In this document: piece by piece, positions 18,986 to 28,364 of the stretch | Layout: each line of letters opens with the position of its first letter | How positions within the stretch are numbered: position 1 is the stretch's first letter | NCBI GenBank assembly: GCA_002352225.1 | Contig: DEIA01000006.1 | Span: 42,504-102,501 of the forward strand | DNA: 59,998 nucleotides | Direction of reading: 5' to 3' | From: Flammeovirgaceae bacterium UBA2786 | GTDB taxonomy: Bacteria > Bacteroidota > Bacteroidia > Cytophagales > Cyclobacteriaceae | Made by a program: the position numbers and the translations under genes | The notes under the pieces: generated by a model | Told to the model about the DNA's origin: nothing | Databases searched by the model: none | What the model saw: only the letters and a program-made list of their open reading frames with translations

Positions 18986-19557
18986 TCCACCTCCAGGCGC
19001 TCCAGTACATCAGCAAGTGGCGTATAATCTTTAAGCCCTGGCCTTTCTTCTAAACCACCATGAAGCTGAACACCAGAAACAGACCAGTCAAGAATTTCAT
19101 TCAATGCATAAGGTGTATTGTTCAGATCAATCAGCACAGGAAACAGACGCTGAATGGTTATAGCTGTTAATTTCTCTGATTCGGTTGTGCCAGAGAATCC
19201 ATGCAGAATAATAGCTTCAATCCTTTCGCTATTTGCTTTAAGTCTGGCTTCTGCTGCTTTCCATTGATGTGCTTCAAGCTGCACCATCAAGGTTCCGGGT
19301 AAAAGTAACGCCTCGTCTAATTCAGATAATGAACATTGCCAAATCCGGGTGGGGTAATCTACCAATACCGGCCAGGGTTGCGCCCCTAGTTCAACAACCC
19401 ATTGTGGCCCCGAAAGCCAACCGGTAATTTCAGAAAACAGAGTCGGGTTTACTTGTGCTGCCGGAAAACCGATCCAATCCACACCCATACCCGCACAATA
19501 ACGTGCATCGCTCAGATTTGTAATGTTGGCAGCTTTTACTTTGGTTACTAACGTCAT
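18982..19557 (-). CDS. TrpF-like (phosphoribosylanthranilate isomerase fold) protein lacking the usual cysteine
   Basis: 191 residues resembling phosphoribosylanthranilate isomerase: an N-terminal KVKAANITNLSDARYCAGMG strand-helix, and a C-terminal WSVSGVQLHGGLEERPGLKDY resembling the phosphate-binding end of TrpF. The catalytic Cys of the canonical KICG motif is replaced (KVKA), and the protein is a little short. No trp genes are adjacent. It is therefore better viewed as a TrpF paralogue of unknown activity than as the tryptophan enzyme. It is divergent from the next lipoprotein gene across 39 bases. Confidence 0.7.
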   Translation of the reverse strand: MTLVTKVKAANITNLSDARYCAGMGVDWIGFPAAQVNPTLFSEITGWLSGPQWVVELGAQPWPVLVDYPTRIWQCSLSELDEALLLPGTLMVQLEAHQWKAAEARLKANSERIEAIILHGFSGTTESEKLTAITIQRLFPVLIDLNNTPYALNEILDWSVSGVQLHGGLEERPGLKDYTPLADVLERLEVD

Positions 19558-19581
19558 GGCTCAAATATCAAAAAGAAAAAA

Positions 19582-19589
19582 TAACTTTG
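19582..19589 (+). promoter_or_regulatory. Putative -7 box of the 19597 lipoprotein gene
   Basis: TAACTTTG fits TAnnTTTG exactly but ends only 8 bases before the ATG, so transcription from it would give a leaderless or near-leaderless message. Confidence 0.4.
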
Positions 19590-19596
19590 GAATGAA

Positions 19597-20295
19597 ATGA
19601 GGTACGGTTGTTTACTTTTAATTCTGATGTTGCTGGCATGTGACGATAAACCCATTGGTATTGACTTAGGTACTGATTTTTTTCCATTGCGAACCGGCCG
19701 GCAATGGTCTTACTCGATCGATAAAACCACCTATAGTTATTTAAACAACCCTGCCGAACAGCATTATGAGCTAAATATTAAAGTAGCCGACTCATTAATT
19801 ACAGACGGAAGCACAACCTACTCGCTTATTATTTCCACCCGAAACAGTAGTACAGAACAATGGCAGATTCAGGAATCGTGGTCGGCCCGTATTTTTGGTA
19901 ATCAGGTAATACAGAACGAGAGTAATATAAACCTAGTAAAACTTATATTTCCGGTTGGGCCTACTACAAGCTGGGACGGAAATCAATATAACAACGAGCC
20001 TCCGTTTCTGGAAAACTATCAAGCTACCCCCAATCAACTTTTGTGCCGCATAGAAAACTATAATCAGCCAAAAGAATTAGAGGGTGGGCTCAATTTTGAG
20101 CGTACACTAACCGTTGTAGTAAGTAATTTATCTGACCCGATTATTGGACAGGATTTACAAAAAGAAACGTATGCACGGGGTGTTGGACTTATTCAAAAAG
20201 AAGTTTCTCAAGTTGAGTTTTGTAACCAGGGCAATTGTACCGGTCTTCGGCAAGGTGTTCGCTATATACAAACCCTAACCAGCTATGTTCCGTAA
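19597..20295 (+). CDS. Hypothetical lipoprotein
   Basis: 232 residues with a lipoprotein signal (GCLLLILMLLAC, lipobox LLAC, mature Cys15) followed by DDK, which can favour inner-membrane retention or surface export in this phylum. The mature part contains FFPLRTGRQWSYSID, a phrase common in Bacteroidota 'hypothetical lipoproteins' with a beta-sandwich fold. No catalytic motif is visible. It overlaps the downstream protease gene by 11 bases, so the two are co-expressed. Confidence 0.75.
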   Translation: MRYGCLLLILMLLACDDKPIGIDLGTDFFPLRTGRQWSYSIDKTTYSYLNNPAEQHYELNIKVADSLITDGSTTYSLIISTRNSSTEQWQIQESWSARIFGNQVIQNESNINLVKLIFPVGPTTSWDGNQYNNEPPFLENYQATPNQLLCRIENYNQPKELEGGLNFERTLTVVVSNLSDPIIGQDLQKETYARGVGLIQKEVSQVEFCNQGNCTGLRQGVRYIQTLTSYVP

Positions 20296-21886
20296 TCTGC
20301 TGGTGCTGTTTTGTTTTATTTCGTTTGGTACGGTTGCGCAAACAAACCGGTACTTTGTTTTTTTTAAAGATAAAACCGGAACCCCTTACACCATTGCCCA
20401 GCCTGAAGATTTTCTGAGCGCTAAAAGTATTGCCCGAAGACAAAGTCAGCAAATTATTATTACCGAAACAGACCTGCCGGTTAACCCTGCCTACATTCAA
20501 CAACTAAAGGATATGGGAGTTGACACATACTATACTTCGCGTTGGTGGAATGGAGTCTTGGTTGAAGCCGAAGTATCTGAAGCTACCACCATTAGTGCCT
20601 TACCCATAGTTGATCAGGTATTACTGGTAGCGCCTGGTAATAAATTTTCTAATGGACGCATTAAGCGAGTAAAGCGCAGACTCAATACAGCAGATCAACC
20701 CCTTGCCAACGCTACCCAACTTACACAGCTGGGTATACCCGCTATGCATAACAATGGAAACAGGGGAGAGGGAATTTCAATCGCAATTTTTGATAGCGGC
20801 TTTCAGGGCGTAAACGTAACAGCGCCCTTTTCATTGCTGAATACTGAAAATCGTATTAAACAAACATTCAATTTTGTAAGTAATAATGCAAATGTTTTCA
20901 CAGCCGATGACCATGGTACCGAAGTACTTTCTGTAATGGCAGCTTACATGGAAGGCACCTATGAGGGTGGTGCTTATCTGGCTGATTATTATTTATATCT
21001 GACCGAAGATGTTTCTTCAGAGTATCGTATTGAAGAGTTTAACTGGACATTTGCAGCCGAAAAGGCTGATAGTGCCGGGGTTCAGATAATTAATTCTAGC
21101 CTGGGCTATAACCTCTTTGATGATGAGGGGATGGACTATACCAAAACTCAACTGAATGGAGAAACAGCCTATATTACGCGTGCTGCACGCATGGCTATTG
21201 AACGTGGAATATTGGTGGTTTGCAGTGCCGGTAACGAAGGCAACAACGCCTGGCAATTGGTTACACCACCGGCCGATGCGTCTGGAGTTCTGGCTGTAGG
21301 ATCGGTAACAGCCGGTGGAACACGCAGTCCCTTTAGCTCGGTTGGCCCAACCGAAGATAACCGGATTAAACCAGATGTAATGGCATTAGGTTCGGGCACT
21401 GTGGTTATTCGTGCAAGCGGAAATATTGGAACCGCTTCAGGTACTTCGCTGGCAAGCCCGGTGGTAGCAAGTTTGGCTGCCGGTGTTTGGCAGGCTTATC
21501 CTGATTTAACAGCTCAGGAAATTTATGAAGTACTTACACAATCAGCCAGCCAGGCCACTTCGCCCGATCATTTTCTGGGATATGGAATTCCTAATTTTGA
21601 TGCCGTAGTTAATTACCTGAAAGAACCTGAGCCCGACCATGCCTGGATATTATTTCCAAACCCCGTGGTGGGTAATCGCTTTCAGGTTCGGATTGATGAA
21701 ATTGAAAACCCGGTAACGCTTACCGTGTTTGATAATAAAGGCGTGCGTGTGGCCGAATCGAGTATTCAAATCAACTGGCAAAATAACCCGTTCGAATACG
21801 ACATCGCTCATCTGTTAACCGGATTATATTTTGTTCGTATTCAATCCGGCAACCGGCAAACCACATTTAGGGTAATGAAACAGTAA
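20285..21886 (+). CDS. S8 family serine peptidase with type IX secretion sorting domain
   Basis: 533 residues: signal peptide (LLVLFCFISFGTVAQ), a short propeptide-like region, and a subtilase domain with the triad Asp170 (AIFDSGFQG), His210 (DDHGTEV) and Ser388 (GTSLASPVVASLAAG), with the oxyanion Asn region VVCSAGNEGNN between them. The last ~80 residues form a T9SS type A sorting domain (ILFPNPVVGNRF, LTVFDNKGVRV, LTGLYFVRI, TTFRVMK). It should be exported through the type IX system and released or anchored on the cell surface as an endopeptidase. It overlaps the upstream lipoprotein gene, whose product might act with it. Confidence 0.93.
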   Translation: MFRNLLVLFCFISFGTVAQTNRYFVFFKDKTGTPYTIAQPEDFLSAKSIARRQSQQIIITETDLPVNPAYIQQLKDMGVDTYYTSRWWNGVLVEAEVSEATTISALPIVDQVLLVAPGNKFSNGRIKRVKRRLNTADQPLANATQLTQLGIPAMHNNGNRGEGISIAIFDSGFQGVNVTAPFSLLNTENRIKQTFNFVSNNANVFTADDHGTEVLSVMAAYMEGTYEGGAYLADYYLYLTEDVSSEYRIEEFNWTFAAEKADSAGVQIINSSLGYNLFDDEGMDYTKTQLNGETAYITRAARMAIERGILVVCSAGNEGNNAWQLVTPPADASGVLAVGSVTAGGTRSPFSSVGPTEDNRIKPDVMALGSGTVVIRASGNIGTASGTSLASPVVASLAAGVWQAYPDLTAQEIYEVLTQSASQATSPDHFLGYGIPNFDAVVNYLKEPEPDHAWILFPNPVVGNRFQVRIDEIENPVTLTVFDNKGVRVAESSIQINWQNNPFEYDIAHLLTGLYFVRIQSGNRQTTFRVMKQ

Positions 21887-21906
21887 GGGGTAATGCCACA
21901 ACTGTG

Positions 21907-21914
21907 TATCTTTG
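21907..21914 (+). promoter_or_regulatory. Putative rpe -7 box
   Basis: TATCTTTG fits TAnnTTTG exactly, 22 bases before the rpe ATG. The -33 region is not distinctive. Confidence 0.45.
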
Positions 21915-21936
21915 CGGCACGTAAACACTTATTTAC

Positions 21937-22587
21937 ATGCCTATTATTGCTCCTTCTATTCTGGCCGCTGATTTTGCCAATCTGCAAACCGATATAACCC
22001 TTATAAATGAGAGTGCAGCCGATTGGATTCATGTAGATGTAATGGATGGCGTGTTTGTACCCAACATTTCGTTTGGAATGCCCGTAATTAAAGCCATTAA
22101 GAAGCATGCAAAAAAGCCGTTGGATGTACACCTCATGATTGTACAACCCGAACGATATCTGGAAGAATTTAAAGAAGTGGGTGCAGACATTTTAACCGTA
22201 CATCTGGAAGCAAGTACTCACTTGCATAGAACCATTCAGCAGATAAAGGCTTTGGGTATGAAGGCAGGAGTAGCCATCAACCCACATACTTCTGTATCGT
22301 TATTGAAAGAAATTGCTGCCGATATTGATCTGGTTTGTATGATGTCGGTTAACCCGGGTTTTGGTGGCCAGAAGTTTATTGAAAATACGTATGCCAAAAC
22401 TGCTGAACTGGCTGCTTTGTTGAAAACAACAAAATCATCTGCTAAAATCGAAATTGATGGCGGTGTAAATCTGGATAATGCCGCCAAACTTTTGGCTGCG
22501 GGAGCCGAAGTGCTGGTGGCTGGAAATTTCGTATTCACAGCGGCAAACCCAAAAGATGTTGTTCAACGTTTAAAATCACTTAACTGA
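21937..22587 (+). CDS. rpe: Ribulose-phosphate 3-epimerase
   Basis: 216 residues, standard length. The enzyme interconverts ribulose 5-phosphate and xylulose 5-phosphate in the pentose phosphate pathway, using a TIM barrel with a metal ion. Seen: IAPSILAADFANL, DWIHVDVMDGVFVPNISFG (metal His and Asp), PLDVHLMIVQPERY, MMSVNPGFGGQKFIE, and EIDGGVNLDNA (catalytic Asp). It precedes an LpoB-like gene by 15 bases and could be co-transcribed with it. Confidence 0.97.
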   Translation: MPIIAPSILAADFANLQTDITLINESAADWIHVDVMDGVFVPNISFGMPVIKAIKKHAKKPLDVHLMIVQPERYLEEFKEVGADILTVHLEASTHLHRTIQQIKALGMKAGVAINPHTSVSLLKEIAADIDLVCMMSVNPGFGGQKFIENTYAKTAELAALLKTTKSSAKIEIDGGVNLDNAAKLLAAGAEVLVAGNFVFTAANPKDVVQRLKSLN

Positions 22588-22602
22588 TTTGAACTTTTAC
22601 AC

Positions 22603-23172
22603 ATGCGAATAATTTATGTTTTTTTATTTTGCCTAGTTTCGGGTTGTGCTCAAACCGTTTCTCGTGTTGATCCGGGACAACAAATTGATTTGAGCGGCCG
22701 ATGGAACGATACCGATTCAAGGCAAGTAGCAGATAAGATGGTAGCAGAATTATTGGGCAGTTCCCGGTATCAGGAGTATGCGAAAGAATTAGGCAAGCGC
22801 CCGGCTATAATTGTGGGCTTAATCCGAAATCGCACCAGCGAACATATCGATGCAAACAACTACATCAAAAAAATTGAAGTAGCAATTTTTAATTCCAATG
22901 TAGCCGATCTGGTTGAGTCGGATACCTTTCGGGATAGACTAAGAGAAGAACGAGCGCAGCAGCAGGATTTTGCTGACCCGGCCACCATAGCCCAATGGGG
23001 TAAAGAGGTGGGCGCTAACCTGGTGCTGTTTGGCGAAATGACCTCCGAAACAGATGTGCTCAATAAACAGCGCGTAGTTAATTATGTTACCACCTTATTT
23101 CTTACCGATATGCAAACCAACAAACGCGTTTGGTATGGGCAACATGAAATAAAGAAATACATTCGTAAATAA
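22603..23172 (+). CDS. Penicillin-binding protein activator LpoB-like lipoprotein
   Basis: 189 residues with lipobox VSGC (Cys15). The sequence VDPGQQIDLSGRWNDTDSRQVADKMV and WGKEVGANLVLFGEM are hallmarks of the LpoB family, outer-membrane lipoproteins that in Enterobacteria stimulate PBP1B. The following gene is a COG3014-type lipoprotein, a pairing also seen in Proteobacteria. Activation of a cell-wall synthase is inferred from the family; no PBP gene is present here. Confidence 0.86.
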   Translation: MRIIYVFLFCLVSGCAQTVSRVDPGQQIDLSGRWNDTDSRQVADKMVAELLGSSRYQEYAKELGKRPAIIVGLIRNRTSEHIDANNYIKKIEVAIFNSNVADLVESDTFRDRLREERAQQQDFADPATIAQWGKEVGANLVLFGEMTSETDVLNKQRVVNYVTTLFLTDMQTNKRVWYGQHEIKKYIRK

Positions 23173-23178
23173 GGTGCT

Positions 23179-24591
23179 GTGTTCAGCAGAAGCAGCATAA
23201 CGAATGTGGCGGCCATAACACTGGTAGGTATAGTTACCTCGTGTGCAACGTATTATCAGGCCAATCAATCTTTTAACCAGGATTTTGAACAAGGTAATCT
23301 GCAAGCGGCATTAGCTACCCTGCAAGCCAATACCAAAGAAGCAAACAGCAAGCGCGAGTTTTTATATAATGTAAATAATGGACTAGTGCTTTCTATGATG
23401 AGCCGGTATCAAGAAAGCAATGCATATTTTGAAAAAGCCTTTTTGTTTGGTGAAGATTACCGGAGAAACTATTTGAACGAGGCGGCATCCTACCTCACCA
23501 ACCCTAATGTTACTACCTACCGGGGCGAAGACCATGAACACTTAATGTTACTGTACTATAAAGCCATCAATTACCTGAAGGTAAACAATAGTGAAGCGGC
23601 TTTGGTAGAGTGCAGAAGAATAAATATCCGGTTGCAGCAATTGAGCGACCGTTATAAGAATGAAAATAAGTTTCAACGCGATGCATTCATTCACACCTTG
23701 ATGGGATTGATTTATGAATCCGATAAAGATTATAACAATGCTTTTATTGCCTACCGCAATGCGGTTACCATCTACGAAGAAGACTATGGCCGGTTGTTTA
23801 GTATTACCATACCCCAACAGGTTAAGATCGATTTACTTCGAACAGCCCGGCTATCCGGTTTTACCAACGAGTTTGAATTCTACAAAGAAAGGTGGGGGAT
23901 GACAGATTTTGATCTTCCCCCGGCAAGTGATGCAGAAGTAATTTTTTTCTGGCATAATGGACTGGCCCCTGTAAAAGCAGAGTGGGGGGTAAATTTTGTA
24001 ATAGACAGACGCGATAACTGGGTTTATTTTCAAAATCAGGAGTTAGGCATCAATTTTCCTTTTTCGTTAGAGAGTTACGACAACAAGGAAAAAGACGGAC
24101 TAGCCAGCCTTGAAATTTTCAGAGTAGCATTTCCCCGGTATCTGGAACGGCCCGAGTACTTTCAAAGCGCTAGTATCTCGGTAAATAAAAACGAACAACC
24201 CTTGTTTCTGCTGGAAGATGTAAACAAAATTGCTTTCAAAAGTTTGCAACAACGTATGCATCTGGAATTCAGCAAAGCGTTAATCCGGGTAGCGTTGAAG
24301 AAGGTAACGGAACATCAGGTAAAAAAGGAAGACAAAACTCTGGGTTCGGTTTTGGGAGTAATAAATGCAATTACCGAAAAAGCAGACACCCGAAACTGGC
24401 AAACCCTTCCGCACAGTATTTACTACACACGCATTTCTCTTCCGCCAGGCCAAAGCACAGTAACCCTAAATCTGAAAGAAGGCAACCGGCTAACACCCCA
24501 CCATTTTACCTATAATCTAACTCAAGGGCAGATACTGTTTCATACCTTCACTTCGTTAGAAAGCCGATACCCGAATTATGGCGCATACTGA
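23179..24591 (+). CDS. COG3014-type TPR lipoprotein
   Basis: 470 residues from a GTG seven bases after the LpoB-like stop; the signal ends in a lipobox VTSC followed by ATYYQANQSF. The N-terminal half carries TPR-like helices (FNQDFEQGNLQAALATLQ, HTLMGLIYESDKDYNNAFIAYRNAV). The C-terminal half has beta strands typical of COG3014 proteins (HSIYYTRISLPPGQSTVTLNLK). It is expected to be a periplasmic or outer-membrane lipoprotein working with the LpoB-like protein. Molecular role is unknown. Confidence 0.8.
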   Translation: MFSRSSITNVAAITLVGIVTSCATYYQANQSFNQDFEQGNLQAALATLQANTKEANSKREFLYNVNNGLVLSMMSRYQESNAYFEKAFLFGEDYRRNYLNEAASYLTNPNVTTYRGEDHEHLMLLYYKAINYLKVNNSEAALVECRRINIRLQQLSDRYKNENKFQRDAFIHTLMGLIYESDKDYNNAFIAYRNAVTIYEEDYGRLFSITIPQQVKIDLLRTARLSGFTNEFEFYKERWGMTDFDLPPASDAEVIFFWHNGLAPVKAEWGVNFVIDRRDNWVYFQNQELGINFPFSLESYDNKEKDGLASLEIFRVAFPRYLERPEYFQSASISVNKNEQPLFLLEDVNKIAFKSLQQRMHLEFSKALIRVALKKVTEHQVKKEDKTLGSVLGVINAITEKADTRNWQTLPHSIYYTRISLPPGQSTVTLNLKEGNRLTPHHFTYNLTQGQILFHTFTSLESRYPNYGAY

Positions 24592-24648
24592 TTTTCAGTT
24601 TTACCATCCGCCCAAGCCTGTTATCTTTAAGGTTTTAAATTCAGCGTT

Positions 24649-25680
24649 CTGAAAATAATCTTCCGCATATATCTTCCCCTGATCCTGCTCTTTGTTGTAC
24701 CGGATCTTGCATTTGCCCAAGACGATGAAAAGCCCACCTTTCCATTAGAAACCATTTATGCCGAACGTAAACCTAACACCATTCGTAAGTTTTTAACGCA
24801 CCTGCATTTCGGTTTCAGCACGGGCTATGGCAACACCTATATGAAGCATAAGCTTGATAATTTTGGAGTTTTTCAACGGCCCGGTTTTGCCCCCAGAATT
24901 TTTCAAACCGGCAGCCCGCTAGATACAACGTACACCAATTGGGTAAATCGCGTTAGTCGCGATACGTTAACACAAACACCGGCCAGCTTTCTGGTTACAG
25001 GCGATACTGCCAAGCTTGGTTTTAAAGGCAAGGGCAAGAATATTCCTTTCAATGTTAGTATGCACTATGAATTTTTGAAACGCTATCGTATTGGCTTGGG
25101 CTACAGTTACGAGTACCTTACATTAGGTGAGTTTCAGCCGATATCATTTAAGGATAGTATAGGCACCTTCAGGCCTGGCCAATACCGGGGCTGGATGCGC
25201 AAATTTTATGGATATGCAGGAGTCTCATTCTACCGAATCGACAAGTTTTTGTTTACGGGCGATTTACAAGTGGGGAGTTATAAACCAAAACGAAATTTTG
25301 ATAACAGCTTAATTAAGAAGGGCATCTATTTTAATCTGGGTGTAACAATTGAACGGGAACTTTCAGAAAACCTGCGCCTTTTTGTAAGACCTTCGTACGA
25401 TTTTAAACGGTACACCCTGAATGTTGCCAACAATGGAAGTTCCATTAAACACCGAATGAATGCCGCCTACTTACAGGTTGGCTTTTCTTACTCCATTCCT
25501 GAACTGCCCCGGTGCTTTCTGAAAGATTGTAAGATTCAGATTAACCATGCACACGGTAACAAAGAGTACCGTAGCAGAAGGCATCCAATCTACAAGAAAC
25601 AAAATCCGGGTTATGGCGAAAACCATCCTACGCTAATCAAATACAAGGGCAAGAATAAGCGGAAACTCAACCCGTACTAA
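24649..25680 (+). CDS. Secreted outer-membrane protein, start codon non-canonical or lost
   Basis: The first ATG in frame is at 24841, but the frame is open from 24631 and encodes a clear signal peptide just upstream (KIIFRIYLPLILLFVVPD then LAFAQ). Between the upstream stop (24628) and this signal there is no ATG, GTG or TTG; the best candidate is CTG at 24649. The mature protein has beta-barrel style strands (YRIGLGYSYEYLTLGEF, FYGYAGVSFYRIDKF, AAYLQVGFSYSI) and a basic C-terminal tail (IYKKQNPGYGENHP). So it is probably an outer-membrane barrel of unknown function, with either a rare CTG start or a lost start codon. Confidence 0.7.
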   Translation: MKIIFRIYLPLILLFVVPDLAFAQDDEKPTFPLETIYAERKPNTIRKFLTHLHFGFSTGYGNTYMKHKLDNFGVFQRPGFAPRIFQTGSPLDTTYTNWVNRVSRDTLTQTPASFLVTGDTAKLGFKGKGKNIPFNVSMHYEFLKRYRIGLGYSYEYLTLGEFQPISFKDSIGTFRPGQYRGWMRKFYGYAGVSFYRIDKFLFTGDLQVGSYKPKRNFDNSLIKKGIYFNLGVTIERELSENLRLFVRPSYDFKRYTLNVANNGSSIKHRMNAAYLQVGFSYSIPELPRCFLKDCKIQINHAHGNKEYRSRRHPIYKKQNPGYGENHPTLIKYKGKNKRKLNPY

Positions 25681-25828
25681 CCAGCTTTAAAATTGGCTTT
25701 AAAGAGTTAAAAAAACCGGTTTTTGGCCTGCTAAAAAGACATCTTATTTCCTAAAATTATCTACCTTTCGGGCCTGATTTTTAGCGCTGCAAAAGCGGTT
25801 AGAAACAACTACTTAAACAAGAAAATCT

Positions 25829-28339
25829 GTGGCTGACGAAAGCACGAATTTGCCCGAGCGGCAAAATATTATTCCCATAAATATTGAAGACGAAATGCGT
25901 GGTGCCTATATCGATTATTCGATGTCGGTAATTGTTTCACGCGCCCTTCCCGATGTACGCGATGGCTTAAAACCTGTACACCGGAGAGTTCTTTATGGAA
26001 TGTTGGAACTGGGTGTTAATTACAATAAACCGTATAAGAAATCGGCTCGTATTGTGGGGGAGGTATTGGGTAAGTATCACCCGCATGGAGATGCCTCAGT
26101 TTACGATACCATGGTACGGATGGCCCAGGATTGGTCGTTACGCTACCCGTTGGTAGATGGCCAGGGAAACTTTGGTTCTATAGATGGAGACTCGCCCGCA
26201 GCCATGCGTTACACCGAGGCCCGGTTGAAACGGCTGGCCGAAGAACTTCTGTCAGACATCAACAAAGAAACGGTTGATTTCCAGCCAAACTTTGACGATT
26301 CATTAACCGAACCAACCGTATTGCCCGGTAAAGTACCTAACCTGCTTATTAATGGTTCAAGCGGTATTGCCGTAGGGATGGCCACTAACATGGCACCCCA
26401 TAACCTTACCGAAGTTATTGAGGGTATTTGTGCCTATATCGACAACCGGGAGATTACAATACCAGAGCTGATGAAGTTTATTACCGCTCCTGATTTTCCA
26501 ACCGGAGGGTTAATTTATGGGTATCAGGGTGTGCAGGAGGCTTTCCTTACGGGAAGAGGACGTATTGTGGTTAGAGCAAAGGCAGAAATTGTAACCAACA
26601 GCAATGGGCGCGATCAGATTGTGGTAACGGAAGTTCCCTATATGGTGAACAAAGCACAGATGATTGAGAAGACCGCAGCCCTTATTAACGAAAAGAAACT
26701 GGAGGGTATAAGCGATATACGCGATGAATCTGACCGTGAAGGTTACCGGGTGGTTTACGATCTGAAGAGAGATGCAATACCTAACATCGTCTTAAACAAT
26801 TTGTTTAAGTATACACAGTTACAATCCTCATTTGGAGTAAATAACGTTGCTCTTGTAAAAGGCCGCCCGCAAACACTTAACCTGAAAGACCTGATCGTTT
26901 ATTTTGTGGAGCATCGGCATGAAGTGGTGGTGCGCAGAACAAAATTCGAATTAAATGAGGCTGAAAAACGCGCCCACATTCTGGAAGGTTACCTGATTGC
27001 ACTCGATCATTTAGATGCGGTAATAGCATTGATTCGCAATTCACGCGACCCTGAAATTGCCAAGGCTGGCTTAATGGAGCAATTCAAACTTTCAGAAATT
27101 CAAGCCAAAGCAATTCTGGAGATGCGTTTACAACGCTTAACCGGACTGGAGCGCGAAAAAATTCAAAATGAATACAATGAGGTAAAAGCTCTTATTGAAA
27201 GGCTTAACGAAATTTTGTCAAACGAAGGTGTGCGCATGGATATCATTAAGGACGAACTTAATGATATTAAAGAACGCTATGGCGATAAGCGCAGAACGTT
27301 GGTGGTTCACAGCGATGATGACATTACGCTGGAGGACATGATTCCAAACGAGGAGATGGTAATTACGGTTTCCAACCAGGGTTACGTTAAACGTACCTCG
27401 CTATCAGAATATCGTACGCAGGGGCGGGGGGGTATTGGTTCTAAAGCAGCCGCTACAAAAGAGGATGATTTTACCGAACATCTTTTTATTGCCCAGGCTC
27501 ACAACTACCTGCTCATATTTACAGAACAAGGCCAGGTGTATTGGAAAAAAGCCTACGAAATTCCAGAGGGCACCAAAACTTCAAAAGGAAGAGCCATTCA
27601 AAACCTGTTAACCATACAGCCGGGGGATAGGGTTAAGGCTATTCTTAATGTAAAAGATCTGGTAGATGAAAATTACATTAACAATACATTCGTGATTTTG
27701 TGTACCGAAAAAGGTACCATCAAGAAAACTTCGCTGGAAGCTTATTCGCGGCCACGCGCCAATGGCATTGCCGCTATTACCATCAACGATGGCGACCGCT
27801 TGTTGAATGCGGCCTTGACAAACGGAACAAACGACATTATCATTGCCAAAAGTGAAGGCAAGGCAGTACGGTTTAATGAAGCGGATGTACGCCCTATGGG
27901 CCGAACCGCTACCGGGGTGCGCGCAGCCACGCTAGAATCTGATGAAGACAAGGTTATTGGTATGGTTTGTATTAGCCGGGCAGATGCCAACCTGCTGGTG
28001 GTATCAGAAAAGGGTTATGGCAAACGTTCATCTATCGATGATTATCGGATTACCCGCAGGGGCGGGAAGGGTGTTAAAACAATTAACATTACCGAAAAAA
28101 CTGGCAAGCTTGTTGCAATCAAGGAGGTAGTAGACAATGACGACCTGATGATTATTAACAAGTCGGGCATTAGTATACGCATAAGTGTAAATGAACTGAG
28201 GGTAATGGGCCGCGCCACACAAGGTGTGCGGTTAATTAAACTGAATGAGGAAGATGAAATTTCATCGGTAGAGAAAATTCAAAAGATAGAAGGAGAGACA
28301 ACTGATTCTAAACCTGAAGTTGAACCTGAACAAAATTAA
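25829..28339 (+). CDS. gyrA: DNA gyrase subunit A
   Basis: 836 residues from a GTG start. GyrA breaks and rejoins DNA in the A2B2 gyrase that introduces negative supercoils. The N-terminus has PINIEDEMRGAYIDYSMSVI, the breakage-reunion site is Tyr128 in MRYTEARL, and the quinolone-region segment GKYHPHGDASVYDTMVRMAQ carries Ser90 followed by a valine. The C-terminal beta-pinwheel has a GyrA-box variant QGRGGIG and a related RRGGKG. The acidic tail (EVEPEQN) is usual. gyrB is not in the window. Confidence 0.97.
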   Translation: MADESTNLPERQNIIPINIEDEMRGAYIDYSMSVIVSRALPDVRDGLKPVHRRVLYGMLELGVNYNKPYKKSARIVGEVLGKYHPHGDASVYDTMVRMAQDWSLRYPLVDGQGNFGSIDGDSPAAMRYTEARLKRLAEELLSDINKETVDFQPNFDDSLTEPTVLPGKVPNLLINGSSGIAVGMATNMAPHNLTEVIEGICAYIDNREITIPELMKFITAPDFPTGGLIYGYQGVQEAFLTGRGRIVVRAKAEIVTNSNGRDQIVVTEVPYMVNKAQMIEKTAALINEKKLEGISDIRDESDREGYRVVYDLKRDAIPNIVLNNLFKYTQLQSSFGVNNVALVKGRPQTLNLKDLIVYFVEHRHEVVVRRTKFELNEAEKRAHILEGYLIALDHLDAVIALIRNSRDPEIAKAGLMEQFKLSEIQAKAILEMRLQRLTGLEREKIQNEYNEVKALIERLNEILSNEGVRMDIIKDELNDIKERYGDKRRTLVVHSDDDITLEDMIPNEEMVITVSNQGYVKRTSLSEYRTQGRGGIGSKAAATKEDDFTEHLFIAQAHNYLLIFTEQGQVYWKKAYEIPEGTKTSKGRAIQNLLTIQPGDRVKAILNVKDLVDENYINNTFVILCTEKGTIKKTSLEAYSRPRANGIAAITINDGDRLLNAALTNGTNDIIIAKSEGKAVRFNEADVRPMGRTATGVRAATLESDEDKVIGMVCISRADANLLVVSEKGYGKRSSIDDYRITRRGGKGVKTINITEKTGKLVAIKEVVDNDDLMIINKSGISIRISVNELRVMGRATQGVRLIKLNEEDEISSVEKIQKIEGETTDSKPEVEPEQN

Positions 28340-28364
28340 AATAGAACTAAACCTTAATTAGAAA

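Noticed and set aside
21937..24591. Peptidoglycan-synthesis operon including a PBP
   Set aside because: An LpoB-like and a COG3014-type lipoprotein are present, but no penicillin-binding protein gene is in the window.
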